Assembly: GCF_016802725.1 (NCBI RefSeq)
Contig: NC_052678.1
Span: 3,512,501 to 3,576,500 of the forward strand
DNA length: 64,000 nucleotides
Source of the DNA: Solenopsis invicta
Taxonomy: Eukaryota; Arthropoda; Insecta; Hymenoptera; Formicidae
Direction of reading: 5' to 3'
This document shows, piece by piece, positions 1 through 11,100 of this stretch. How positions within the stretch are numbered: the stretch's first letter is position 1; each line of letters starts with the position of its first letter. The notes under the pieces were generated by a model. It made no database searches and had not been told where the DNA came from. It was given only the letters and a program-made list of their open reading frames with translations. The position numbers and the translations under genes were made by a program.

Positions 1-111
1 CAATGTAAGTCGCCACGAGATTTTCTATCAATACGCAGACACACATTTATACACGCTTATTCATTCTGTCCATGCATACACACTTGTATTCATTTTATTT
101 ATACCACACAG

Positions 112-999
112 CATGTGCCGTGTACAACGTCGTATAAACAAAGGATTCGAAGTGTTCGAATATTATGCCAATAATCAGTGGGATTTCGAAAACACGTATG
201 TAGAAGACCTAAGGAAAAAGATTAATAGAACAGAATATAAAAACTATCAAATACACGGCGACGACCTGGATATAGATGCGTACTTCGCGGATTGCATTCG
301 ATCAGCCAGAGTTTACGTTTTGAATGAACCTCCAGAAACCCTACCAGCTGCTCGTCGACATTTAAGAGTGTAAGTCGCGTTAAGAGTGGAAATCGCGTGA
401 AAAAATGTTTTTCCAGGCTTAGGTAGTAACTGATTAAATAATTAATAACTTAATTAATTTTAAATTATTTAATTTTTAACTATTTATTTTTGAAACACAA
501 ACTTTATCAACTTTTTACCCAAGTTAAAAATTTAAGTAAAAGAAAAAATATACTTCTACATAAAAAACAATGATTTTTATTATTTCATGTAAACTTAATT
601 TACAAATAAAATATTAAAAATTTGATGATCCAAATTATAAATGTTTCAAGTAATCTAACTTTAAAAAATTATGCATCTAATTTAATATATTTTTAAAATT
701 AACTTCGAATTTTATTTTATTTTAATGTAACTTTTAGTGTAACTAAATTAATTTTACAAGTCATTATAACTTTAACTTCATTTAGTTAAAAAAATACCTA
801 ACCCTGTATTTTCTTATGTATATAAATCGATCTAACAATATTTTTTCTTTGTCACAGTATGTACTGGGTGGACATAATCACGAAGATACTTTTCTTTATG
901 CTTCTCATATACCTACTAGCATCCTGGAGTGAAAGTTTTAGAACATTGCTCACGACCGGTGTGACATACGTTACAAAAGGATTAGAGAATATTTTGTAA
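112..999 (+). CDS. Fatty acyl-CoA reductase, C-terminal part (5' end outside window)
   Basis: Fatty acyl-CoA reductases make fatty alcohols from fatty acyl-CoA with NADPH; insects use them for waxes, cuticular hydrocarbons and pheromones. Only the last two exons are here: 112-369 and 858-999, joined in phase (exon 1 ends with two bases of a Val codon, GTAAGT donor, CACAG acceptor). The translated part is the family's C-terminal FAR_C ('sterile') domain: RVQRRINKGFEVFEYYANNQ, then LPAARRHLRV leading into YWVD, then a hydrophobic helix (about KILFFMLLIYLLAS), a typical ER or peroxisomal membrane tail. The NAD(P)-binding Rossmann half lies upstream. The window opens with CAAT followed by GTAAGT, so bases 1-4 are probably the end of the preceding exon. 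AATAAA occurs at 1137-1142. Family assignment is firm; which of the many insect paralogues this is cannot be told. Confidence 0.88.
414..806. mobile_element. MITE, family A (CAGGGTTGGG-ended), copy 1
   Basis: This AT-rich insertion lies inside the last intron of the fatty acyl-CoA reductase gene. It starts CAGGCTTAGGTAGTAAC and ends ATACCTAACCCTG, which is the reverse complement apart from a few changes. The inside is made of TTAAGTTAAA/TTTAACTTAA-like strings shared with the copies near 27.1, 29.3, 38.9 and 44.3 kb. It has no coding capacity. Class assignment as a non-autonomous DNA element is inferred from the inverted ends and the repetition in the window. Confidence 0.65.
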
Positions 1000-1228
1000 T
1001 TTACTCAAATTAGGATTGGTCTCATCGATCACGAAAAGTTTATCTAATTTCGTATCAATCGTACCATTTAATCTCAAGGACGCGAGGGGGGTATAAGTAT
1101 ATAGTGGTAGCCTTAAGTGCACAGCCTGCGGTGTGCAATAAATACGGGTAAAAAAACATATGTGAATAAAGATATTATTTACACAATCATCTGGTTTTTA
1201 TTTTTACGAAAGTTTAAAACACTCATCT

Positions 1229-4200
1229 TTAAACAGACTCTTGTACTGGTGGTTCATAACCTTCCGGTCTGTCTATCTTGGAACCACTTTCGCCGGCCTC
1301 CTCGCTCTTGTTGCCACCTCCATCTCCGTGCAACTCCAACAATTTGCTGAGTTCAAAGCGCGGCTTCTTCAATACTTTCACCTGATAAAATCACATTCTA
1401 TTGTTTACTGATACCTTTAACATTCTATTAACATTCGCAAGAGTCATATTTTGGTTTTGCAATTGTATCTATATTGTTACTCACCTTACGAATGTAAACG
1501 TCGTGCAGAGGATAGATGCCCTGCGATGCCTTCTCGATGTCCTTAGCCGTGGCATCCGGAAGCAGTTTACTAACCACGCCTTTTAGATCGGTCTTAGTAA
1601 CGTCTTCCGTAATGGTTTCAACCATCTTTTGTCTGATTTTCTTAACCTAAATTAGCCATTTTATAAAATAGACAAGAAATATAAAAAAATGGAAAAATAA
1701 CAGAAGATATTTAGGAAAACAATTAAATAAAAATTAATATTGCATAAATAGTATCATTAAAACACAACCAATTTTCATACTGTTGAACCCATATGTAGTT
1801 AAAAATTTTTCACTTTACATAAAGTATGCTCTATATATACATATGAATATCTTAGAAGATAAAAAGAATATTAAAGACATTTAAATAATAAACAACTTAG
1901 TCTGTATGACATATTATGATATCATGTAGCATGTTCCTATATCACTACTTACTAAAATTGGAAGTAGTGTGGTAAGCGACTGCATTAATATACGCAACAT
2001 TATTGTCATTTAACTATTGAGAAAGTTAAAATGCATGCAAAGTTGCGTGTGACATGTACAATGAATAACCTGTAAAATCAGGATACAAACCTGCGCATGC
2101 TGGGCGTAACACGTAACACGTCTTCCTCGTGCTCAGCTGATCCTTATTTGTAAAACCAATGCAAAAGACACGAAGTAGATAGCCATCCGTAGTCTTTACG
2201 TCTACGTTGGCCTCGATCAACGTTTGCCACTTTTTCACCATCGATCGAAGCTTATCCGTTGTCAGGTCCATTCCATGGAAATTGGTTAATACATTACGGC
2301 CTTGGACATCTTCGGCGATCAGTCTAAATTTTCGGAAAGATCTTTCCGCATCCTGATCACTTTGCAAATCAGCCAGAGATACTTCAAATACTCTGAACTT
2401 TAATCCCTCAGAAGCGATCTCTGTGAAATGAAATAAATATCTTTTAACAAATAATAAATGTAAATGTCCATGGCCATCAATATTGGTAACACTTTTAATA
2501 ATAAAGATGTATAGGATGTTTCTTAAACTTGATAAAAATTTTCTGAATTTTGCAAAAATTGTATTCAATATAGATAAGATTAGAGAATTTTAATGTAGCT
2601 TTGAAAAAATTTATTTTATTATACCTTTCAATGTTCCTTAATCATCATAAAAAACCTCAGTTTTGAATATTAAATTTAAAAGTATTTAAAAGTATTAAAA
2701 AGAAATAATATGAAGCAAATATGTGGCGTGTAACGATCTGACTGCAAACACAAATCTAAATCACATTAAACATACAATGCCTAATTAGAATGATATCCTC
2801 TATTATCATTAATTTTTTAATAAAAACTCATGAGTTATACAAGATGCATGTAAATATGTATTTGATATTTATTACTAATCAATTATACATTATCAAGAAA
2901 AAGATAAAGAAACAATTCTGTTAGAAAAAATTAGAATATAAATTTAAAAATAAAATTCTAAAAATTACCTTTAGTACCAATAAAAAATAAAATAAAAATA
3001 AAAATCCATAATTTTCAAGGATAAAAATAAAAATGCCATATTTTTGCCTGTAGTAAATACACTGAGATATATTCTTAAGACAAGAATATTTTTTTCTATG
3101 TATCGAGTTTTAATTGAAAAGCTTAAAGAAAAAGTATCTCACTTGTTCCTTGAGTCCTGTTAACCAAGGTTTTTCCAACCTGTCGATTGGCAAACATAGA
3201 CGGTGCTTTGACATCGTACCAGTCCTTGCGAGTAAAAGGATCCACGCTGAAATAATAACACTAAAGTAAGAAAACAAGTACATGCAAAATGCAATGTACT
3301 AACAACAAAAATCTATTACAACGTATTTACTCAAATTTGTAAAAAAATTCCTTGAGAATTTTCAGATTTTCCAAGAATTTTATTCAACATTCCAAATAAG
3401 GTTAAAGAATTTGTTAATGCAGCTTTGAAATAAATGTATTTATTTTATTATACTCTTCAATGTTCCTTAATTATACAATTACAAAGAAAAGTAGCTTGAA
3501 TTTTAATATATTAAATTTAAGAAAATACTGAAATATTAAAAATAATATAAACAACATGTGGTTTATAACAACCTGATAACTTGTAATAAGCTACATCCAT
3601 AATACAAGGATGTAGCTTATTACAAATTATCAGAATTTGAAAAATGATAAAACACACAACACTAATTTATAAAACAATATACTGTCTCTAATATTTTTAT
3701 AAAATAATAAAATCTCATGTGAGAATGTATGTGGAGGTGTAAGTCATATTAATTGCTAATCAATTTTGCATTATCAAGAAAAAATAATCAAAAATTTTAT
3801 CAGAAAAAGATAAATTTAAATTAGAAAGCAAAATTTCAAAAATTTCTCTGAATATTAAAATTCCATGAAAATCCATGATTTTTAAGGCTAAAAGTTAAAT
3901 TCTAAGTTTTTCTTGGTAGTAAACACCTTGTATTATTTTATTATTTCACTTTTCTTATCTAATAAAGTTTTCTAATTACAAAAGTGCAACCTAACCTAAC
4001 CAATACTAATTAAACGGACATATCCGTTCAAATTAAAAACTGCAACAATTCTAAGTCACTTTCTATCTTTTTAAAACGATGGATAGGTTTTTAAAATATA
4101 AAAGTCGGGTGAATGAAATTAGATGCCTTCAACCTAACCTTCACGTCATACCTCAAAATTCCTTGATCTATGTAAAATCAAGGATGATAAAAAAATTAAG

Positions 4201-4673
4201 TAACTTTTCCAATCTTCGTGATAAATTTGTGTAAACACGAGAACATAAACTAATCCTTTTTTCAATTCATCTTAAAAATATCAATAACACCAGAATACCT
4301 TTAGCGATCAATTAGGTTAGGTTTCACTGATTCGCGACTCTCGTGAGTCAGTCGAATCGGAGCAATTAATTTTTAATACGCGTGGCAATAATTAAAAATA
4401 CACAAAACGTGATCGGCAATCGCATTATTACACTGTACTCAAAGCGGATAACGTGGCAATGCGGCGTTATCCGTGACAACACGTAAGCACGCGTCGGCCT
4501 CGCAAGTATCCGACATAATCGAGGGAATCGCACGAAACAACGACCCGGCGATAAAGTCTACGGGAACACGAAACTACCCGCTACATCCGAGACACAATAT
4601 GCCGTACTCACATCTTCTTTTTCACGCCCTTCTTGCCTCCTTTCGAGAGACCCTTGTTCTTACCCACCGCCAT
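1229..4673 (-). CDS. RpS3A: 40S ribosomal protein S3A (eS1), with a frame-breaking 7-bp duplication
   Basis: Component of the 40S ribosomal subunit (eS1). Predicted coding exons, in transcription order: 4612-4673, 3143-3246, 2091-2420, 1485-1646 and 1229-1381. The start MAVGKNKGLSKGGKKGVKKK is diagnostic, followed by DPFTRKDWYDVKAPSMF, FRVFEVSLADLQ, LTNFHGMDL, MVKKWQTLIEA, VDVKTTDGYLL and the C-terminus GYEPPVQESV, stop at 1229-1231. With the duplication discounted the protein is 267 aa, the normal family length. As written, however, exon 3 of this list contains CGTAACA twice in tandem (2105-2118). The 7 extra bases shift the frame after KTCY, where the family has an AQHAQ-type sequence, and a stop follows immediately after the next splice junction, leaving about 166 aa. 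All splice sites and phases are otherwise intact, so I read this as a sequence error or an allele rather than a dead retrocopy. AATAAA for this strand lies at 1197-1202. Confidence 0.93.
2515..3060. repeat. Dispersed repeat, family B, copy 1
   Basis: AT-rich block in an RpS3A intron. It shares an ordered series of short matches with 3330-3915 and 5550-6065: a CTTTGAAA..TTTATTTTATTATAC..TTCAATGTTCCTTAAT segment, then AATAAAAACTCATGAG, then TTATTGCTAATCAATT and TATCAAGAAAA, then AAAATCCATGATTTTCAAGG, ending near AGTAAACA. No open frame. An interspersed element of about 550 bp, probably non-autonomous; class unknown. Confidence 0.6.
3330..3915. repeat. Dispersed repeat, family B, copy 2
   Basis: Second copy, in the first RpS3A intron, in the same orientation as copy 1. 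It has the TTCAATGTTCCTTAATTATA segment, TCTCATGTGAGAATGTATGT, GCTAATCAATTTTGCATTAT and GAAAATCCATGATTTTTAAG in the same order, ending at GGTAGTAAACA. It contains the short hairpin at 3573-3633. Confidence 0.6.
3573..3633. repeat. Short near-perfect hairpin
   Basis: Arms of 26 bp (3573-3598 and 3608-3633) are almost perfectly complementary: CTGATAACTTGTAATAAGCT pairs with AGCTTATTACAAATTATCAG, with CATCC/GGATG next to a 9-base loop. It lies in an RpS3A intron within repeat family B. The size is compatible with a small-RNA precursor, but a repeat-derived inverted repeat is the simpler reading. Confidence 0.6.
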
Positions 4674-4712
4674 GGTTCTGTACCGCAGCTGAAAAGAGAC
4701 AGAAAAGAGATA
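4674..4712 (-). promoter_or_regulatory. Probable RpS3A transcription start with 5'-TOP pyrimidine tract
   Basis: Reading on the minus strand, the sequence just before the ATG is a pyrimidine run (TCTCTTTTCTGTCTCTTTTC) followed by AGCTGCGGTACAGAACC and then ATGG. Ribosomal protein mRNAs typically start with C plus a pyrimidine tract (5'-TOP), which couples translation to TOR signalling. The leader would be about 20-35 nt. The CTTTTCAG could also be a splice acceptor for an upstream non-coding exon; I cannot exclude that. Confidence 0.45.
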
Positions 4713-5051
4713 CACCGTGAAGCGGAAATGCGGTCGAATCCCCGAGACAGTAGACCGGAAGTTACTGCTCGAATAGAAAGAGGTCTTTTCTTCAGTACCG
4801 TAACTGACTTTTCACGCGCCTCGTGCAAAGTTTTACCCTCCCCAAATTTTTGGAGAGAAAAAAGTAATAATTTTAAATATAGCAATTGTTTATAAATATT
4901 TTTGTGTACTCAAAAAATATACTAGATTATTCACATATATTTATAAAAAATAGTAAACAATAAACTCTATTCTCAACTACTTAAATATTTGAGAAAATAA
5001 GTAAAAATTGAAAATAATCATTTTAGTTGCATTTTTCTGCAACAACTTATT

Positions 5052-5055
<4 letters not shown>

Positions 5056-5093
<38 letters not shown>
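5056..5093. repeat. (TA)n microsatellite
   Basis: An uninterrupted run of about 19 TA units in the intergenic region upstream of RpS3A. Confidence 0.9.
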
Positions 5094-5098
<5 letters not shown>

Positions 5099-5549
5099 TA
5101 TTTTATATCATATGTAACGTCATAGGATATTTTCTAATAAAAAAAAACATAGGCCCATAAAATTGTTACATTTTAATATCCAGCATAATTTCTTATTTCT
5201 TGAATTACTCTGAGTAAGACAAAATGTATTATTAAACTTAAAACAAGATTTCATGAAACTAAATAAAAGTATCATATGTATCATATATGAATGTGCATAA
5301 ATATTAATAATACTTAAATTATACAGACAGGATGGGCTTACTTCCACCGCTCTATCTGCTTTGTATTTATTTCAATGAAAACCTTAAAATTATCATTATT
5401 TATGCTTGTTATCTAATCTTAATTTTTAAAAAATTTTAAATATAATAATAATTAAAAATGCATATATATTCATTTATATTGTAGTGAAATAGCATTTACA
5501 AATCTAACAAGATGGTAAAAATTGTAAAATGTTAAATGAGATAAATTAA

Positions 5550-6065
5550 AACTTAAAATTGAATGGAAGGAATTAAGTACCACCGACAAGAAACTATTAA
5601 AGACAGATGACAATCTTGTGATTTGTTTGATTGTTGAAATTTAACTGATTTTATCATTATCTTGATATATTATTATCCTGATTTCACAGACATGTATATG
5701 TATTTAAAACTCAATAATATTCAATTTGTATTTAACGCATATCAAGTTCAGAAATACAAAAAAATAATTAAACATAACACCAATTTAGAATGATGTATTG
5801 TTACATTTTTTAATAAAAACTCATGAGTCACATGAGAATGTACATGGAAGTATTCCATATTTATTGCTAATCGATTTTACATCAAGAAAACATCAAAGAA
5901 ATAATTTTAAAGATAAAATTTAAATTAAATTAAAAATTTAAAAATAAAATTTCCAAAAATTTCCTTAACTAAATCAATAAAATCTCATGAAAATTTATGA
6001 TAAAAAGATTCTGGAAAATTCTATGTTTTCCCAGTTTTTCCTAACAGTAAACATTCTGAATAATT
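5550..6065. repeat. Dispersed repeat, family B, copy 3
   Basis: It shares with the other copies AATAAAAACTCATGAGTCAC, TTATTGCTAATCGATTTTAC, ATCAAGAAAACAT, TCTCATGAAAATTTATGA and a terminal TAACAGTAAACATTCTGAA. The right end is clear; the left end is approximate. Confidence 0.55.
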
Positions 6066-6829
6066 ACTGAAAATGCATAGTATGATAAATAAATATACCT
6101 TGAAGAATTTTTATTTCGTTATACAATAATCGTTATTTCGTGCATAAGCAATATATCACACTTTGTACACATTGTACATCATTGAACTTTATGTCACAGA
6201 CTCTTGTATGGTAGACTTGTATTCAGTGGGAGACTCTTGCCATAGCAATCACATGCCTAATTTTTATCTGTGTGCACCTTCAAATAACACTGCAAAAATA
6301 AATAATAAAGCATTATTAATATTATATTGCATGTGTATGTAAATATTATAAGCTATGTTTTATTCGTTATCTATGTAAATAATAATCTATAATAATAATC
6401 TATAATAAATCATTAGAGATTCAGATTTCATCAGAAGTAGTGAAAATTATGTTTCATTTTATAAATATTTTTAATATAATATATTTTAATATTCAAATCA
6501 CATTTAATCTTCGTATATAATACTATTGATCATCTAAGAGTTAAATCAACATTAACTCTCTACAAACTATCTTGCTTTTTATTGCTTAATCAAACTACTT
6601 GAATCACTAATAAACACATATGTTTTTCAAAAGATTTTTGGGCTCTAAAAAATTTTAAAAAATTCTGGTAATTCTTTCAAAATTTGGGAATACAATTGTA
6701 TAATTATATTATATCTGAAATGTTCTTTACTTTTTTTTTTATATATGACTTTGAAAAATCAGCAAAAACATCCAGGTGGATATGACCTGAGTTAGTTTTC
6801 AGAGAATTAAAGTTAATCATCTACATTGA

Positions 6830-7017
6830 TATGAAAACAATATATTTGTTTTTATATCTTTATTTCTAAAAAATAAAAGTTCTTCATATGATTTAATCTG
6901 TTAAAAAATATTTTTCTTTAAAAGCAATATTCTAATAATCTAAATAAAGATAAGATAAATCTATTTTGTTCTAAATAATTATCTAGATAATTTTATATAA
7001 ATAACGGCAAACACTGT
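6830..7017. repeat. Dispersed repeat, family H, fragment
   Basis: Matches 46590-47035 in the order TTTATATCTTTATTTCTAAAAA, AAAAATATTTTTCTTT, TTATCTAGATAATTTTATAT and the terminal ATAACGGCAAACACT. Non-coding. Probably the 3' end of an interspersed element. Confidence 0.5.
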
Positions 7018-7279
7018 GGACATTAGACCAACTTGCTTCTAATCCCATCTTCAGCCGCACCATAAGTTCACCTCGTATTCGCATAAATTACGGGACGTAC
7101 CTGTTGCGCGAACGACCCTAACCTCACGTGAGCGCTTGTCGCAACGCTCGAAATTTTCCACGGAGTTTCGTCGCATTCCAGACAACGAGAAAACAACGGT
7201 AATTATGCAGCAGCCTCGATCACGACGAACGGAGAAGTACCGCCAACGTTGTCGCCGTTGTCGCCGAATCTTCGAACTC

Positions 7280-8160
7280 TATTTTGAATCCTCTTTTTTT
7301 CCATGATTTTGTTCCGATCCGATTCCGTGGCGTTCCGGCCGGGCGGAACGCGCAGGAACACGGGGCGCGCCCCCCGGCGATTTACAATCATAAACTGCGG
7401 TGCGGCGCCATGTGTATGTGCGCCTGTATGTATGTATATATACTTATCGCGGGAGCATGGTTTTATTATGATTTTTGAGCGCCAGGTGGCCGCGTTTTTG
7501 TTGTCGATTTGCCGTCGGCGGCGCGGCGCGACGCGGCGCGGCTCCCTCAGCGCCATTACATCGATAAATGTCACCGCGGCAGCCGCCAGCAGCAGCGTGA
7601 AACGACTTCCTGTGAAACGACTTCCTCCACCTGGTCCCTACCGTCCGCGTGAGCAAGCGAGGAAGGTAGTGTGCGGAGGAAGGAGGATCCGCGCGACGTC
7701 TTCGTCCCGACGACACACGGCCACGAGTTCCCCCGGTCGCGGCGAACGACCATCATCGCGGCGATGTCGACCAAGCGAAAAAACGCGGGCGGCAAGGCAA
7801 AGAGTCGCCCCAAGCAGCGCAAGGTGGAATACGACGAGGAGGACATTTCCAGCGAGCACGACTCGGAAGTCGACGACGCTGAAGCCGGCACCAACATCGA
7901 CGGCGAGGACGCCGCGGCCGAGGACGCGCTCGCGGACGTCTCGAGCATGCCCGAGTTACCGGCACCAGAGGTAAAACACCTCGCAACCCTCCGCCTCCTC
8001 CCCATCCCTTCCGTCCCTTTGCGATTGAGCGCGTATAGAGAGCGCGAGATCAGCCTGAGCCCGCCTTCACCCGCGCGCGCCCGTGGGACGACGCGCCCGG
8101 TCTCGCGACGCGACGCCGACGGCCGAGGACCGATTCAGTTTCGAATTAATCGATCGCCAC
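7280..8160. promoter_or_regulatory. GC/CpG-rich promoter and first-exon region of RCC2
   Basis: Base composition changes abruptly from AT-rich to strongly GC- and CG-dinucleotide-rich here and returns to AT-rich by about 8170. The first RCC2 coding exon (7764-7970) sits inside it. Similar islands mark the starts of APPBP2, rabaptin-5/ZFYVE1 and FOXN3 in this window. No TATA box is evident. The exact transcription start cannot be read from sequence alone. Confidence 0.5.
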
Positions 8161-11100
8161 TCAGTCGACACAATTTGTAACTACTATGTATTTGGAAATA
8201 TTTTATGCAACGAATATTTCGTGGTATTTATCATAATTACTTATATCTATTGCTTCTTTTCATGCAATATAAATGTGCTAGTGCTATATATTATTTACAT
8301 AACAAATGTGTTCAATGGAAGTCAAACATTTTATCTTATATAGACATTGTGTAAAAAAGTAGTTGTATAAGTATACCATTATTACTTTTACTTTTAGAAA
8401 AGAATGAAATTATACAGCATTGTTGCTACTTTCTTTTGTTATATAAAATATGATAATGAAGCTCGTAGCTATTAATACTGTGTCGACTGGCTATTGTTGT
8501 TACAATTGAATATAGAAATGTGAACAAATTGATACTAGTAGCTATTCAAAGATTTATTGTTGTCAATGACGCATGTAGATCTAAACTGAGAATTTGTATA
8601 ATTTTCCTATACACAGAAAATTACTACCAATAAGAGCGTTTACTCCTTTCACTTATTTGTTCTAGTAAATAACGGTTATATCTTTAACAAGGAATATTTT
8701 CTCAATGATCATCTTAAAATATACATGAATTTGAGAAAAACTTACATTATCATGTATTTATATAAAAATTTTGTTCTTTTTTGAAGAATATAAAAAAAAC
8801 TTTATCAAATTGAATTTTTGACCTACAGCGGTATTCCTACACATGGAAAAAAAGTGTTTACTTCTTTCACTTTTGTTATTGCAGTAAATGATGGTTATAT
8901 TTTTAACAAAGAATATTTTCTTAATAATTGTCTTAAAATATACTCATCTGACATAAATTTGAAGAATCTCATGTTATTATGCTGAAAATAAAAATTTATA
9001 TTTTTTGAAAAATAAAATGTTCCCAAATTGAATTTTTACTTTAACTTATATTCTTGATTAAAGTAATTAAATTAGGATTCAAAATATATTTTGAAAAGGT
9101 TTGATGCTTATTTGATGAGTTTAGGATAAATTTGCAAATATATGCTCATTAATTTCAATATACCACTCAAATCGCCGCAATTCACGCAAATTTTGCGCAA
9201 ACTGTGCCCTGCATTTTAAAGTTGTTATGACAGATTGCTTTTCAATTGATAATTCTTTCCTGCCCTGCAGCACACCTTATTCTGGGCACATCATTAGGAC
9301 GTTCTCTGGACGTCTTTAGGACATTTCTGTGCTGTATGGGTAAGAGCCATTTACGAGATTACTTTACATATTTTCACAAATTTTTACAGTATCATAATAC
9401 AAGGCAAACACCGAAGTTCTTTCATCGTGCATTTATTAACGAATCGAAACAGCATTGATATCACTACAAGTATCTCATGACCACGCATATTTTGTTTATT
9501 TCCAGGAATCAGGGACTATCCTATTAGCTCTGTTTTTTTTTAAATTATTTTTTAAATCCGAATTAACGAAATTTAATTTACAATTTGCTATACTTCTAAC
9601 TGTAATCATCAGTGATTATTTACTGTCTTTCAATGATTCCATTTAAGAAGAATCTCTCATTGATTGGACTGATATGCACTGATTGATATAGTTATAAGTA
9701 TAATAAATCAGGCTATTCACTTTCAGTAATTCTACACATTGACTCCAATTTAAAGAATACAATTTATTATGGTTTTTGTATAAATAATGTATAAATATAA
9801 TGCATGCAAAGTGCTGAAAATGTTCATAACAGCTGCTGAACTCACTTTTATGAAATAAAATGTATTACGTTTATCTTTTACAGAGAAATCGAATTTGAAG
9901 GTGTATCGAAATTAATGAGCAGTAGTGTATGAACTTAAAATATTAAAAATAAGTAATATTATTTACATAATTTAAGTATTTATCTATGTATATATTTCAA
10001 TATTTATCTATGTATATATTTTAAGTTTATTTTAAGTAAATATTACTTATATTCAAATAAATGATGAGTGCATTTTAAGATTATTGTCTAAATATTCTTT
10101 GTAAAAATAAACGTTATTTAAAGCGATAAAGAAAATTACGATTTAAGTAATTGCTTTTTTTAGCACAAGAATGACATGTTTTATAAGTATATATAGAAAG
10201 CTTGAGATTGACATATTGATAAAAGAAATTGTACGATAAAGGAACATCTTTCTTATTTTGTTATTAGCTAACACAGCTTTTGACATGTATCCAAACTTAA
10301 ACAATTTATTTTTTTATCACGTTGCTCCAATATTGCCCAAGGCTTCTTGTTTTTGTCTTTATTTCTCATTAAGTGAAAAATTTGTGGCGAAAAATTACTT
10401 TATATATTGTCCATTTTAGCCCATCTTATGTTTAATTAATATTTATACTTTGAATATATTATCACAATTATAAAAGCAATATTTTTCAACTAGAAACCTC
10501 TTCAAATTCAAATTTCGTGATGAAACCATCGTGAACGATGTAAGTCAGTGATCCAAAACTTGTTTTAAAGTTTACATTTACATACGCTTTCATATTTACA
10601 TGAACTCTTTACATAAGCTATTTATATATAGTTATTTTCGAAGATGATGCAGGTTATTTCATTCTGCCGAAGCAAATCATATAAACAAGTTTGAAATATT
10701 ATAAAATAACTACAAAAAATAACTTAAATTATTAGTGAGTTACTAATCACCAAAAATATAACTAATGTTAAGTTAAAGCACATACAAGAATTTTATTCTT
10801 ATTTCCCAGTTTTGCTGCGTTCTGATACAAAATTTTATCAAATTGAATTTTTGTTTTAACTTATATTCTTAATTGAAATATTAAATTGCGATTTAGAATA
10901 TATTTTGAATAAATGTGATGCTTATAATGAATTAGATTTACGGATATGTGAACTTACGAAATATCTGAAAATTTATAAAATATTTACGTTATATGTGCAC
11001 TAAAGATTTTCAGTACTAGTAATGAATATCGGACCGCAACCTGAAAGAAGAGTATACATGTAATTCTTCTTTTTCCAAACGCTGATTATTTCGAGGAAAA

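Larger units (their letters stand above)
4713..7763. other. Intergenic region between RpS3A and RCC2 (divergent genes)
   Basis: No convincing coding exon. It holds a (TA)n tract (5056-5093), a family B repeat (about 5550-6065), a family H repeat end (about 6830-7017), and from about 7020 a rise in GC content that becomes a CpG-rich region (7280-8160) carrying the promoter and 5' UTR of RCC2. The open frames in 7203-7716 reflect GC-rich composition and have no recognisable protein. Confidence 0.6.

Noticed and set aside
4473..4895. 140-aa open frame on the plus strand over the RpS3A start
   Set aside because: Antisense to the first RpS3A exon and leader, no recognisable domain; the minus-strand gene explains the region.
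7203..8005. Several overlapping Arg/Ala-rich open frames on both strands
   Set aside because: Produced by the GC-rich RCC2 promoter region; only the 7764-7970 frame continues in phase into RCC1-repeat exons.
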